Assembly (NCBI GenBank): GCA_018716365.1
Contig: DVKA01000025.1
Location: 1 to 6,575, forward strand
Length of the DNA stretch: 6,575 nucleotides
Direction: 5' to 3'
From: Candidatus Caccocola faecipullorum
Lineage (GTDB): Bacteria; Synergistota; Synergistia; Synergistales; Synergistaceae
Below the pieces are notes generated by a model. It did not search any database. It was given only the letters and a program-made list of their open reading frames with translations, and was not told where the DNA came from. This document shows positions 1 to 6,217 of this stretch, piece after piece; position 1 is the first letter of the stretch, and every line of letters begins with the position of its first letter. The position numbers and the translations under genes are program-made.

Positions 1-147
1 CAGCCGCGCCGCGACGAGCGTCCGCGCCGCCGCCGTCCCGACGGAGACCGCAGGAGACAGGAGAACCCCAACAGCCAGCTCCCGCAGGAAGAGATGAACT
101 TCACGCTCGGCGACTTCCTCAAGAACCGCGAAAAGGAAGACGCCTAA
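1..147 (+). CDS. 3' end of an unidentified Arg-rich protein (partial)
   Basis: The window opens inside a reading frame that runs 48 codons to a TAA at 145-147. Third positions are overwhelmingly G or C, like the clear genes downstream, and a terminator follows 25 bases after the stop, so this is very likely a true C-terminus. The visible residues start with a basic, Arg-rich and Pro-containing stretch (about residues 1-20), pass through a Gln/Asn-rich linker, and end in a short segment with hydrophobic positions (MNFTLGDFLKNRE) and an acidic/basic tail. I do not recognise the family. A basic low-complexity tail of this kind is common in nucleic-acid-binding proteins, but that is only an inference. 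The upstream part lies outside the window. Confidence 0.7.
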   Translation, partial: QPRRDERPRRRRPDGDRRRQENPNSQLPQEEMNFTLGDFLKNREKEDA

Positions 148-172
148 CGCAGGCAGAACGCCGTAAATTCAG

Positions 173-208
173 CGCCCGCGCTCATTCCCTTGAGCGCGGG
201 CGTTTTTT
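173..208 (+). terminator. Intrinsic terminator of the upstream gene
   Basis: A perfect 12-bp GC-rich stem (173-184 with 191-202) closes a 6-base loop (TTCCCT) and is followed at once by six T residues (203-208). It sits 25 bases after the stop of the partial gene and is a textbook rho-independent terminator. Its 3' arm and T-run are shared with the def promoter and with a second dyad at 200-232. Confidence 0.93.
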
Positions 209-218
209 ACGTTAGAAT
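190..218 (+). promoter_or_regulatory. Putative sigma-70-type promoter of the def operon
   Basis: TTGAGC at 190-195 (4 of 6 to TTGACA) and TAGAAT at 213-218 (5 of 6 to TATAAT) are separated by exactly 17 bases. Initiation would be expected near 225, about 24 bases before the def ATG. The -35 box lies in the loop and 3' arm of the upstream terminator hairpin, so terminator and promoter are physically nested. The assignment rests on box match and spacing only. Confidence 0.6.
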
Positions 219-232
219 ATCGTAAAAAATGC
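200..232. repeat. 12-bp inverted repeat centred on the def -10 box
   Basis: The nine bases TTTTTTACG at 203-211 are mirrored by CGTAAAAAA at 221-229. The arms extend outward to 200 and 232 with one G/T position, giving 12 pairs around a 9-base centre (212-220) that contains the -10 box TAGAAT. As DNA it could be an operator. As RNA from read-through it would compete with the terminator stem, because 200-208 belongs to both structures. The repeat is certain; its role is not. Confidence 0.6.
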
Positions 233-248
233 GACGGGAGGTCAATTT

Positions 249-743
249 ATGGCCCTTAGAACTATATGCGTTTATCCCAACCCCGTGCTCCGCGAGGAGA
301 CGGAGGAGGTAACGGAATTCGACGAAGAGCTTAAGACGCTCGTGGCCGACATGTGGGAGACGATGTATGCGAACGACGGCATCGGCCTCGCGGCACCGCA
401 GGTCGGCGTCTCGAAGAAAGTAATCGTCATCGACTACAAGGACGACAAATACGTGCTCGTGAACCCCGTGATACTCTCCGAGGAAGGAGAGGTGACGGGC
501 GAGGAGGGCTGCCTCAGCTTCCCCGGTATCTATGAAAAAGTCGTCTCGCCCGAAAAAATGACAGTGACATATAAAGACGAAAACGGCGAAGAAACGACGC
601 GCGAGCTCGAAGGTTTTATCGCGCGCGTATTCTCACACGAGATAGACCACCTCAAGGGGCGGCTGCTCATCGACCGCGTCTCGCCGCTTAAACGGCAGTT
701 CATGAAGAAAAAGATCGCGCGCCGCGCGGCGGAGGAAAAATGA
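249..743 (+). CDS. def: Peptide deformylase
   Basis: Removes the formyl group from the N-terminal formyl-methionine of nascent proteins in the cytosol, using a bound metal ion. All three family motifs are present in the 164-residue product. Motif I is GIGLAAPQVG at 44-53, including the oxyanion-stabilising Gln51. Motif II is EGCLS around 86-90, with metal ligand Cys88. Motif III is HEIDH at 130-134, with ligands His130 and His134 and catalytic Glu131. Length is normal for a bacterial deformylase, and the tail is basic. The start is supported by a GGGAGGT Shine-Dalgarno at 236-242, six bases before the ATG. It is the first gene after the promoter near 190-218, and its TGA overlaps the fmt ATG, the classic def-fmt pairing. 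No key residue is missing. Confidence 0.97.
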   Translation: MALRTICVYPNPVLREETEEVTEFDEELKTLVADMWETMYANDGIGLAAPQVGVSKKVIVIDYKDDKYVLVNPVILSEEGEVTGEEGCLSFPGIYEKVVSPEKMTVTYKDENGEETTRELEGFIARVFSHEIDHLKGRLLIDRVSPLKRQFMKKKIARRAAEEK

Positions 744-1684
744 CGAAGCCGACGGCGGCCTTCCTCGGCTCGGGGCGCTTCGCTGCGAGATGCCTTGAAC
801 TCATAAGCGAGCGGCTTCGCCCCGAATGGGTGCTGACCAACGCGCCTCGAAGCGCGGGACGCGGCCTCGCTCTGCGCAGCACGCCGGTATGGGAGCTTGC
901 GCAGAAGCTCGGCGTTCCTGCATACACGACGGAGCGCCTTTCTGCCGACGCGGAGCGCGTCGAATGGATAAAGGCGAACGCGCCGGACGTCCTGCTCGTC
1001 ATAGACTTCGGCCATATAATCAGGGAGCCGGTGCTCACTGCGGCGAAGTACGGCTGCCTCAACATCCACCCCTCAAAGCTGCCGGAATACCGCGGCTCAG
1101 CTCCGCTCCAGCGCGTGCTGATGGACGGTCGCACGAGCACGGCCGTCTCTATATTCCGCCTCGATGCCGGAATGGATTCCGGCCCGATACTCGCGCAGCC
1201 GGAGCTGGCGATCGCGCCCGATGACGACTTCGCGTCGCTTGCGGAGAAGGCGGCGCAGCTCGGCGCGGAAACTCTGCTCCATTACCTCTGCGACGTGCCG
1301 CCGGAGGAATGGCGCTTCACGGCGCAGAGCGATGAGGGCGCGACCTACGCGCCGAAGATAGACAAAGCCGAAGGAAAAATAGACTGGACGCGCTCCGCCG
1401 CCGAAATTGCGAATAAGATACGCGGCATCGGCGCCGCTCCCGGGGTGTTCTGCTCCGTGCACGGCAGGCGGCTGCGCATATACAGGGCCGAAGCAGTATC
1501 AGGCTCAGGCGCGCCTGGGACGTACGCCGTGCGTGGCGGCGTTCCGTGCGTGGCGTGCGGCGAAGGGCTTCTGCGTCTCGCCGAGGTGCAGCCAGAGGGC
1601 AAGAAGCTTCAGCGCGCGGAGGACTGGGCGCGCGGCCTGCGCATAAACGAGGGAGAAAGCCTCGAACAGGAGATAAAATCATGA
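740..1684 (+). CDS. fmt: Methionyl-tRNA formyltransferase
   Basis: Transfers a formyl group from 10-formyl-tetrahydrofolate to the amino group of initiator Met-tRNA. The 314-residue length is typical. The N-terminal formyltransferase domain spans roughly residues 5-185 and carries the catalytic trio Asn108, His110 and Asp146, at the same numbers as in the E. coli enzyme. The folate-site signature follows in HPSKLPEYRGSAPLQR (110-125). The basic loop near 36-46 (PRSAGRG) corresponds to the tRNA-acceptor recognition insertion. The C-terminal OB-like tRNA-binding domain covers about 205-310. The ATG overlaps the def stop as ATGA, with GGAGG at 731-735. The spacing of four bases is slightly short, but translational coupling from def would compensate. 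It is the natural partner of def. Confidence 0.96.
   Translation: MTKPTAAFLGSGRFAARCLELISERLRPEWVLTNAPRSAGRGLALRSTPVWELAQKLGVPAYTTERLSADAERVEWIKANAPDVLLVIDFGHIIREPVLTAAKYGCLNIHPSKLPEYRGSAPLQRVLMDGRTSTAVSIFRLDAGMDSGPILAQPELAIAPDDDFASLAEKAAQLGAETLLHYLCDVPPEEWRFTAQSDEGATYAPKIDKAEGKIDWTRSAAEIANKIRGIGAAPGVFCSVHGRRLRIYRAEAVSGSGAPGTYAVRGGVPCVACGEGLLRLAEVQPEGKKLQRAEDWARGLRINEGESLEQEIKS
1668..1672 (+). promoter_or_regulatory. Ribosome binding site deciding the NUDIX start
   Basis: AGGAG lies eight bases before the ATG at 1681. The same frame is open back to an ATG at 1546, but that start would lie deep inside fmt, encode an Arg-rich non-family extension and lack such a site. The NUDIX start is therefore placed at 1681. 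Confidence 0.8.
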
Positions 1685-2232
1685 CGGAAGTAAAAAATCC
1701 GCTCCGCAACATAATAAAAAGCGAATTCCCATACAAAGGACGCATCATAGACGTGCGCGTCGACACTGTGAAATTCCCGTCGGGCTCTGAAAAGCTGCGC
1801 GAAGTCGCGCTGCACAGCCCGGCCGTCGCCATGCTTGCCGAAGACGCCGACGGCGGAATATTCCTCGTGAAACAGTACCGCCACGCGGTAGACGAAGAAA
1901 TATACGAAATCCCCGCAGGCCTCGTCGAGGAAGGGGAGTCGCCCGAGGAGACGGCGGCGCGCGAGCTTCAGGAAGAGATAGGGCGCAGGCCGGGGCGTAT
2001 GGAAAAGATCGCGGAGTTATATTCGTCGCCCGGCTTCACGACAGAGAAGATAACTATGTTCTACGCGACGGAACTCTCGGACTCAAAACTGCCTGAGGAC
2101 GACGACGAATACATAAAGGTGCGCAAATTCTCTCCCGCCGAGCTCGCGGCGCTCGTCGCGGAGGGCGGCGTCAAGGACGGCAAGACCCTCGCCGCCTACT
2201 ACTGGCTTCTCGCGCGGAAGGCGCAGAGATGA
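1681..2232 (+). CDS. NUDIX hydrolase, ADP-ribose pyrophosphatase type
   Basis: The 183-residue product probably hydrolyses ADP-ribose to AMP and ribose-5-phosphate, using divalent metal bound by the NUDIX helix. The box is complete from Gly80 to Gly101: Gly80, Glu86, Arg94, Glu95, Leu96, Glu98, Glu99, Gly101. The last, usually hydrophobic, position is Arg102. A proline sits 16 residues after Gly101 in the segment SSPGFTTE (Pro117), which is the mark of the ADP-ribose subgroup. An N-terminal beta-rich segment with ..KFPSG.. and VKQYRHAV also fits that subgroup. The start at 1681 is chosen because it overlaps the fmt TGA as ATGA and has AGGAG upstream. Its own TGA overlaps the next ATG. Substrate is inferred from family features; other nucleoside diphosphate sugars are possible. 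Confidence 0.9.
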   Translation: MTEVKNPLRNIIKSEFPYKGRIIDVRVDTVKFPSGSEKLREVALHSPAVAMLAEDADGGIFLVKQYRHAVDEEIYEIPAGLVEEGESPEETAARELQEEIGRRPGRMEKIAELYSSPGFTTEKITMFYATELSDSKLPEDDDEYIKVRKFSPAELAALVAEGGVKDGKTLAAYYWLLARKAQR

Positions 2233-3134
2233 TTCGCGCCGCCGCGTACGACCTGGAACGGACCGCCGAAAGATTCGGCGACTACATAAGGCTCGAACGC
2301 GCGTGCAGCGAAAACACGAAACGCGCCTATCTATCCGACCTTTCCATATGGATTGCGTGGTGCCGCCGCAAAGAGCGCGACCCGCTCGACGTACAGGCGG
2401 ACGCAGTTTCACGCTTCCTGCTCGAAGCGGAGATAGAGGGACGCAAGGCTAGTTCGAGACAGCGCCTCGGCGCCGTTCTGCGTTCCTTTGCAAAATTTCT
2501 TCAATACGACGGCCTGACCGATAAAGTTCCGCGCCTCGCGCCGCTTCCAGCGCGTGAGGAAAAACTTCCAGAGATACTCAACGAGAACGAAATACAGAGA
2601 ATAATCAACGCGTGCGAGGACGGCACGGCGCTCGGCAAACGCGACCGCGCCTACATAGAACTTGCCTACGGCGCGGGAATGCGCGCCTCGGAGCTCTGCG
2701 GCCTACGGCTGCGCGACCTCGACCCGGGCGGCGGCATCCTGTACGCGCGAGGCAAGGGCGACAAGGAGCGCGCCGTTCCTTACATGGGCGCTCCGCGCCG
2801 CGCCGTCGAGGAATATATAGCCGAATATCGCCCGCAGTTGGACAAAAACAAGGCCGAATGGCTGTTTTTATCGCGTAACGGGAAGCAGCTCCACCGCGAG
2901 ACGCTCTGGGTGATCCTGCACAAACGCGGCGAGGCCGCCGGAGTGCCGGCGAAGCGACTCCATCCGCACGTCCTGCGCCACACCTTCGCTACCGTCCTAA
3001 TACGCAACGGCATGGACCAGAGGACGCTTCAGGAACTTCTCGGGCACAGCTCGATAATGACCACAGAAAAATACACTCATCTTGACATAAGCCTGCGCGA
3101 CTACTACGACAAATACCATCCGCGCGCAAAGTAA
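2229..3134 (+). CDS. Tyrosine recombinase of the XerC/XerD family
   Basis: Site-specific recombinase of 301 residues, the usual length for chromosomal Xer proteins. The N-terminal SAM-like core-binding domain covers about 10-100 and the catalytic domain 115-295. All six active-site residues are visible: Arg152 (in GAGMRASEL), Lys176 (GKGDKER), His247 and Arg250 (HPHVLRH), His273 (LLGHSS) and nucleophile Tyr282. Each is three or four positions beyond its E. coli XerD counterpart. The C-terminus HPRAK is also Xer-like. Such proteins resolve chromosome dimers at dif with FtsK. No dif site was found here, and XerC cannot be told from XerD by eye, so no symbol is given. The ATG overlaps the NUDIX stop as ATGA. 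The Shine-Dalgarno (GGAAGG, 2216-2221) is weak, suggesting coupled translation. Being inside a housekeeping operon argues against a phage integrase. Confidence 0.93.
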   Translation: MIRAAAYDLERTAERFGDYIRLERACSENTKRAYLSDLSIWIAWCRRKERDPLDVQADAVSRFLLEAEIEGRKASSRQRLGAVLRSFAKFLQYDGLTDKVPRLAPLPAREEKLPEILNENEIQRIINACEDGTALGKRDRAYIELAYGAGMRASELCGLRLRDLDPGGGILYARGKGDKERAVPYMGAPRRAVEEYIAEYRPQLDKNKAEWLFLSRNGKQLHRETLWVILHKRGEAAGVPAKRLHPHVLRHTFATVLIRNGMDQRTLQELLGHSSIMTTEKYTHLDISLRDYYDKYHPRAK

Positions 3135-3140
3135 AGGAGG
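3134..3140 (+). promoter_or_regulatory. Strong ribosome binding site of the purine phosphorylase gene
   Basis: AAGGAGG sits seven bases before the ATG at 3148 and its first base is the last base of the xer stop codon TAA (3132-3134). This is the only junction in the operon without an ATGA overlap, and it has the strongest Shine-Dalgarno, consistent with independent initiation here. Confidence 0.85.
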
Positions 3141-3147
3141 AAACGCG

Positions 3148-3972
3148 ATGTACTACTGGGATAAAGTCGAAGAAGCGCTCAAATATATCGAAAAGAAGAC
3201 CTCCGTCAGGCCGGAGGCCGCCGTCATACTCGGTTCAGGCCTCGGAAGCGCCGCAGAGAGCATAGAAGATCCGCAGATAATTCCCTACCAGGACATCCCG
3301 TACTGGCCTCGTTCCACAGCGCCGGGCCACGCGGGCCGTCTTGTGCTCGGCCGCCTCGGCGGCAAGACCGTCGCCGCGATGCAGGGGCGCGTGCATTACT
3401 ATGAGGGCTACAATATGCAGGAAGTAACCTTCCCGATGCGCGTCCTCGCCTGCCTCGGCGTCAAGGCGCTCGTAGCGACCAACGCCTCGGGCGGGGTCAA
3501 CCTCGACTTCCGCCCCGGCACGATAGCCGCGATAACTGACCACATCAACTTCATGGGCGTCAACCCGCTCGCCGGCGTCAACAACGACAAATGGGGCGTC
3601 CGCTTCCCCGACATGACGGAGGCCTATGACAAAAAATTCATCGAGACGCTCGAACGCGCGGCGCGCGAAGAAAACATCGAGCTCAAAAAAGGTGTCTACA
3701 TGGCCTTCAGCGGCCCGTCCTTCGAAACGCCCGCAGAGGTACGCATGGCGCGCATCATGGGCGCGGACATGGTCGGTATGTCAACCGTGCCCGAGGTGCT
3801 CGTCGCAAACCACATGGGTGTCCGCGTACTCGGAATATCATGCGCCGCGAACTATGCCGCCGGCATCACCTCCGAAAAGCTCACCCACACTGAAGTCCTC
3901 GAAGTAATGGAACGCTGCGGCGGCGACCTGTCGCTGCTTGTGGAACGTTTCCTCGCGGAGGCGGAGCTATGA
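3148..3972 (+). CDS. Purine nucleoside phosphorylase (trimeric, 6-oxopurine type)
   Basis: Cytosolic salvage enzyme splitting inosine, guanosine and their deoxy forms with phosphate into base plus (deoxy)ribose-1-phosphate. The 274-residue product matches the PNP-I/MTAP family throughout. The phosphate site has Ser30 (in LGSGLGS), His61 (PGHAGR), Arg81 and His83 (QGRVHYYEGY), and Ser212. The base and sugar pocket has Ala113 (TNASGG), Phe192-Glu193 (GPSFETPAE), Met211 and Asn235 (CAANYAAG). The Glu193/Asn235 pair corresponds to the residues that select 6-oxopurines in mammalian PNP, so an MTA phosphorylase role is unlikely. A strong AAGGAGG supports the start. It is overlapped by the pyrimidine phosphorylase gene, forming a nucleoside salvage pair. 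The gene is usually called punA, pnp or deoD in different genomes, so I leave the symbol empty. Confidence 0.95.
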   Translation: MYYWDKVEEALKYIEKKTSVRPEAAVILGSGLGSAAESIEDPQIIPYQDIPYWPRSTAPGHAGRLVLGRLGGKTVAAMQGRVHYYEGYNMQEVTFPMRVLACLGVKALVATNASGGVNLDFRPGTIAAITDHINFMGVNPLAGVNNDKWGVRFPDMTEAYDKKFIETLERAAREENIELKKGVYMAFSGPSFETPAEVRMARIMGADMVGMSTVPEVLVANHMGVRVLGISCAANYAAGITSEKLTHTEVLEVMERCGGDLSLLVERFLAEAEL

Positions 3973-5276
3973 GCTTCAACATGATAGATTTTATCGAGAA
4001 AAAACGCGACGGAGGCCGGCACACGAAGGCCGAGTTCGACGCGCTCATCCGCGGCGTGATGGACGGGAGCGTGCCCGACTATCAGACGGCGGCGTGGCTC
4101 ATGGCGGTCTACTTCCGCGGCCTCGATGGAGAAGAGCTGGCGCACTACACTGACGCGTTGGCAAAATTCGGCGAGACCTACTCCTACCCGCCTGAAATGC
4201 GCGTCGTCGACAAACACAGTACCGGCGGCGTCGGAGACAAAACGACGCTCGTCCTGCTGCCGCTCGCGGCGGCCTGCGGCGCGCACGTCTCTAAGCTTTC
4301 AGGCCCCGGGCTCGGCTTCACGGGCGGCACCGTGGACAAGCTCGAATCCATACCTGGAATGCGTATGCACCTTGAGCCCGAAGAATTCATATCGCAGATG
4401 AAAAAAATCGGCTGCGCCATATCCGGCCACTCGCGGTTGCTCGCGCCAGCCGAAGGAAAATTCTACGCCCTACGAGACGTGACGGCTACCGTCTCGATGG
4501 TGCAGCTTATAGCCGCGAGCATAGTCAGTAAAAAGCTCGTCGGCGGAGCCTCCGGCTTCGTCTTCGACGTAAAATGCGGCAGCGGCGCATTCATGGAAAC
4601 CGAGGACAAGGCGCGCGAACTCGCCCGCGAACTCGTAGCGCTATCGAAAAAATTCGGACGCGAAAGCGTCGCCGCGATAACGAGCATGGAACAGCCGCTC
4701 GGCGAATGGGTGGGCAACGCCGCCGAAGTCTATGAAGCGATAGAAGTCCTCAGCGGACGCGGCCCCGCCGACACGCGCGAACTCTGCGCCGCGCTCTGCG
4801 GCCTCATGCTCGAAGTTGCCGGAATCGCGAAAAAACGCGAGGAAGGCGCGGAACTTGCGAAAAAAACACTCGACGACGGACGCGCGCTCGCCAAGTTCGG
4901 CGAAGTGATAGCCGCGCAGGGCGGCAACGCGGAGGTCCTGCGCCGGCCGCTTGAAATACTGCCACGCGCGAAAAAAGTCTTCGAAATAAAAAGCGACAGA
5001 GGCGGATTCGTCTCAGAGCTCCGCGCGCGCCCTGTGGGCGAAGCGCTGCGCGCGCTTGGCGGCGGAAGAATGAAGCTCGGCGACAAAATCGACCACGCAG
5101 CCGCGATACGGCTCAAAGCCAAGATAGGCGACGCCGTGCGCAAAGGCGATACGGTGATAGAGCTGCATTACAACGACGAGGCGAGGCTCGCAGAAGCGCT
5201 CAAATACTTAGACGGTTGCTGGAAAATCTCTGAAACGGCGGAAAAGCCGAAACTCATCGCGGATTACATATACTAG
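3969..5276 (+). CDS. pdp: Pyrimidine-nucleoside phosphorylase
   Basis: Phosphorolyses pyrimidine (deoxy)nucleosides to free base and (deoxy)ribose-1-phosphate. The 435-residue length and three-part layout fit the thymidine/pyrimidine phosphorylase family: an alpha domain (1-65 and about 165-195), a central phosphate-binding domain, and a C-terminal domain ending with DHAAAIRLKAKIGD...KGD near 375-405. Phosphate-site motif KHSTGGVGD is at 82-90. Base-binding residues Arg169, Ser184 and Lys188 are in the RDVTATVS...SIVSKK segment. Lys109 in SKLSG aligns with the lysine typical of Pdp rather than the Met of E. coli DeoA, which suggests use of uridine as well as thymidine. In the signature, the usual GRGLGHTGGT reads GPGLGFTGGT (Pro113, Phe117). 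The ATG overlaps the PNP stop as ATGA, with GGAGG at 3957-3961. Operon-terminal gene. Confidence 0.93.
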   Translation: MSFNMIDFIEKKRDGGRHTKAEFDALIRGVMDGSVPDYQTAAWLMAVYFRGLDGEELAHYTDALAKFGETYSYPPEMRVVDKHSTGGVGDKTTLVLLPLAAACGAHVSKLSGPGLGFTGGTVDKLESIPGMRMHLEPEEFISQMKKIGCAISGHSRLLAPAEGKFYALRDVTATVSMVQLIAASIVSKKLVGGASGFVFDVKCGSGAFMETEDKARELARELVALSKKFGRESVAAITSMEQPLGEWVGNAAEVYEAIEVLSGRGPADTRELCAALCGLMLEVAGIAKKREEGAELAKKTLDDGRALAKFGEVIAAQGGNAEVLRRPLEILPRAKKVFEIKSDRGGFVSELRARPVGEALRALGGGRMKLGDKIDHAAAIRLKAKIGDAVRKGDTVIELHYNDEARLAEALKYLDGCWKISETAEKPKLIADYIY

Positions 5277-5294
5277 CCTGAATTTGAGAAAAAA

Positions 5295-5332
5295 GCGGCG
5301 CACGGCGGAAAATTCCGCTGCGCGCCGTTTTT
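5295..5332 (+). terminator. Intrinsic terminator ending the operon
   Basis: A long GC-rich hairpin begins 18 bases after the pdp stop. The arms 5295-5310 and 5313-5328 pair over about 16 positions with one A/C mismatch and two G/T pairs, around a very short A-rich loop, and T residues run 5328-5332. An A-run at 5289-5294 precedes it, so it could also act on the minus strand, but no minus-strand gene needs it. Confidence 0.9.
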
Positions 5333-5373
5333 CTGTGCGCGCGCGCCGCAGCGCCGCAGCCGCGCCCTCCCGA

Positions 5374-5379
5374 CATAAT
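5374..5379 (+). promoter_or_regulatory. Possible -10 box for the serine recombinase gene
   Basis: CATAAT matches TATAAT at 5 of 6 positions and lies 36 bases before the recombinase ATG, after a strong terminator, so a promoter is expected in this gap. No convincing -35 box is seen 16-18 bases upstream, where the sequence is GC-only (GCAGCGCCG), so the call is weak. Confidence 0.4.
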
Positions 5380-5401
5380 AGAAGGACTCATTTCCATTTA
5401 C

Positions 5402-5407
5402 GGGAGG
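5402..5407 (+). promoter_or_regulatory. Ribosome binding site deciding the serine recombinase start
   Basis: GGGAGG is eight bases before the ATG at 5416. The frame is open back to an ATG-like start at 5284, but that would translate the terminator hairpin and add 44 low-complexity Arg/Ala residues. The family begins only a few residues before the YIRVSS motif, so 5416 is the start. Confidence 0.9.
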
Positions 5408-5415
5408 AATCCAAA

Positions 5416-6006
5416 ATGTGCAGACAATACGCCTACATACGCGTCTCGTCGAGAGACCAGAACGAAGAACGCCAGCGCGCCGCGATGATCGAATACGGCG
5501 TCCCAGCGGAAAACATCTACCTCGACCGCCAGTCCGGCAAAGATTTTGAACGCGGCGGCTACAAGCGCCTCGTCCACAAACTCCGCCGCGGCGACACGCT
5601 CGTCGTCAAGAGCATAGACCGTCTCGGACGCAACTACACTGAAATACTAGAACAGTGGCGGCTGCTCACGAAGAAAAAACAGGCTGAAATAGTCGTACTC
5701 GACATGCCGCTGCTCGACACGCGCCAGAGCCGCGACCTCACCGGCGTCGTAATCGCAGACATAGTGCTCCAGCTCCTCAGCTACGTCGCGGAGACAGAGC
5801 GCGCCTTCATCCGCCAGCGTCAGGCCGAGGGGATAGCGGCAGCGATGGCACGCGGCGTACGCTTCGGACGCAGGCCGAAAAAACGCCCCGAAGAATTTGA
5901 ATTTGTCAAAGCCGCCTGGGAAAACGGAGAAATCACGGCGCGCGGCGCGGCCCGCCAGCTCCATGTAGACCGCGGCACCTTCAAACGCTGGACCGAAGCC
6001 GCGTGA
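5416..6006 (+). CDS. Serine recombinase, resolvase/invertase type
   Basis: Small 196-residue serine recombinase. The N-terminal catalytic domain (about 4-140) has nucleophile Ser11 in YIRVSS preceded by Arg9, then DRQSGKDFERGGY at 37-49, and the active-site arginines Arg69 and Arg72 in SIDRLGRN. A long helix runs through ETERAFIRQRQAEGI (126-140). A basic hinge (RFGRRPKKRP, 149-158) leads to a Hin-like helix-turn-helix at about 160-195 (GEITARGAARQLHVDRGTFKRW). Length and architecture match DNA invertases and resolvases rather than large phage or transposon integrases. It closely resembles a stand-alone recombinase family common in Firmicutes and related anaerobes, whose target is unclear to me. 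It shares the AUA-rich codon habit of the operon (6 of 11 Ile codons), so it is not obviously a recent arrival. No transposase or paired inverted sites are visible nearby. Confidence 0.93.
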   Translation: MCRQYAYIRVSSRDQNEERQRAAMIEYGVPAENIYLDRQSGKDFERGGYKRLVHKLRRGDTLVVKSIDRLGRNYTEILEQWRLLTKKKQAEIVVLDMPLLDTRQSRDLTGVVIADIVLQLLSYVAETERAFIRQRQAEGIAAAMARGVRFGRRPKKRPEEFEFVKAAWENGEITARGAARQLHVDRGTFKRWTEAA

Positions 6007-6217
6007 AAAACACAAAACGCAGAGGACGGCCGGAACGGCGCGGCACAAACCGTAAATATCCGAAAAAACAAAAAGCAAAGCCGGCGGCGGCGCAATACGA
6101 AGCGCGCGAAAAACGCCAGTGCAACGGAACGCAGCAGCGCGGCGCGGCACGAGAGCTAAACGCCAACAATGCACGCTCGCGGCATAAACGCAGCCCCGCC
6201 CAAAACGCCGCCCTTCC
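6007..6217. other. Gene-poor interval before tRNA-Sec
   Basis: No protein, RNA or repeat can be supported here. The + strand is A- and purine-rich. A GTG-started frame (from 6003) and the frame following the recombinase TGA both read as Lys/Arg-rich low-complexity sequence without a Shine-Dalgarno, and the former runs straight through the tRNA. No U-tailed hairpin is visible, so the recombinase transcript may read on towards the tRNA. Confidence 0.6.

Noticed and set aside
1546..1680. Upstream extension of the NUDIX protein inside fmt
   Set aside because: No ribosome binding site, an Arg-rich non-family sequence, and a much better ATGA-coupled start at 1681.
5345..5360. Tandem GCCGCAGC pair upstream of the recombinase, as a possible recombination site
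   Set aside because: It is a direct, not inverted, short GC-only repeat in GC-rich DNA and lacks the dyad layout of resolvase or invertase crossover sites.
5284..5415. Upstream extension of the serine recombinase
   Set aside because: It would translate the operon terminator and add 44 low-complexity residues before a motif that is normally near the N-terminus.
6004..6156. Read-through of the recombinase TGA as selenocysteine, giving about 50 more codons
   Set aside because: The organism decodes Sec, but the protein already ends after a complete helix-turn-helix, the extension is low-complexity basic sequence, and no SECIS-like hairpin follows the TGA.
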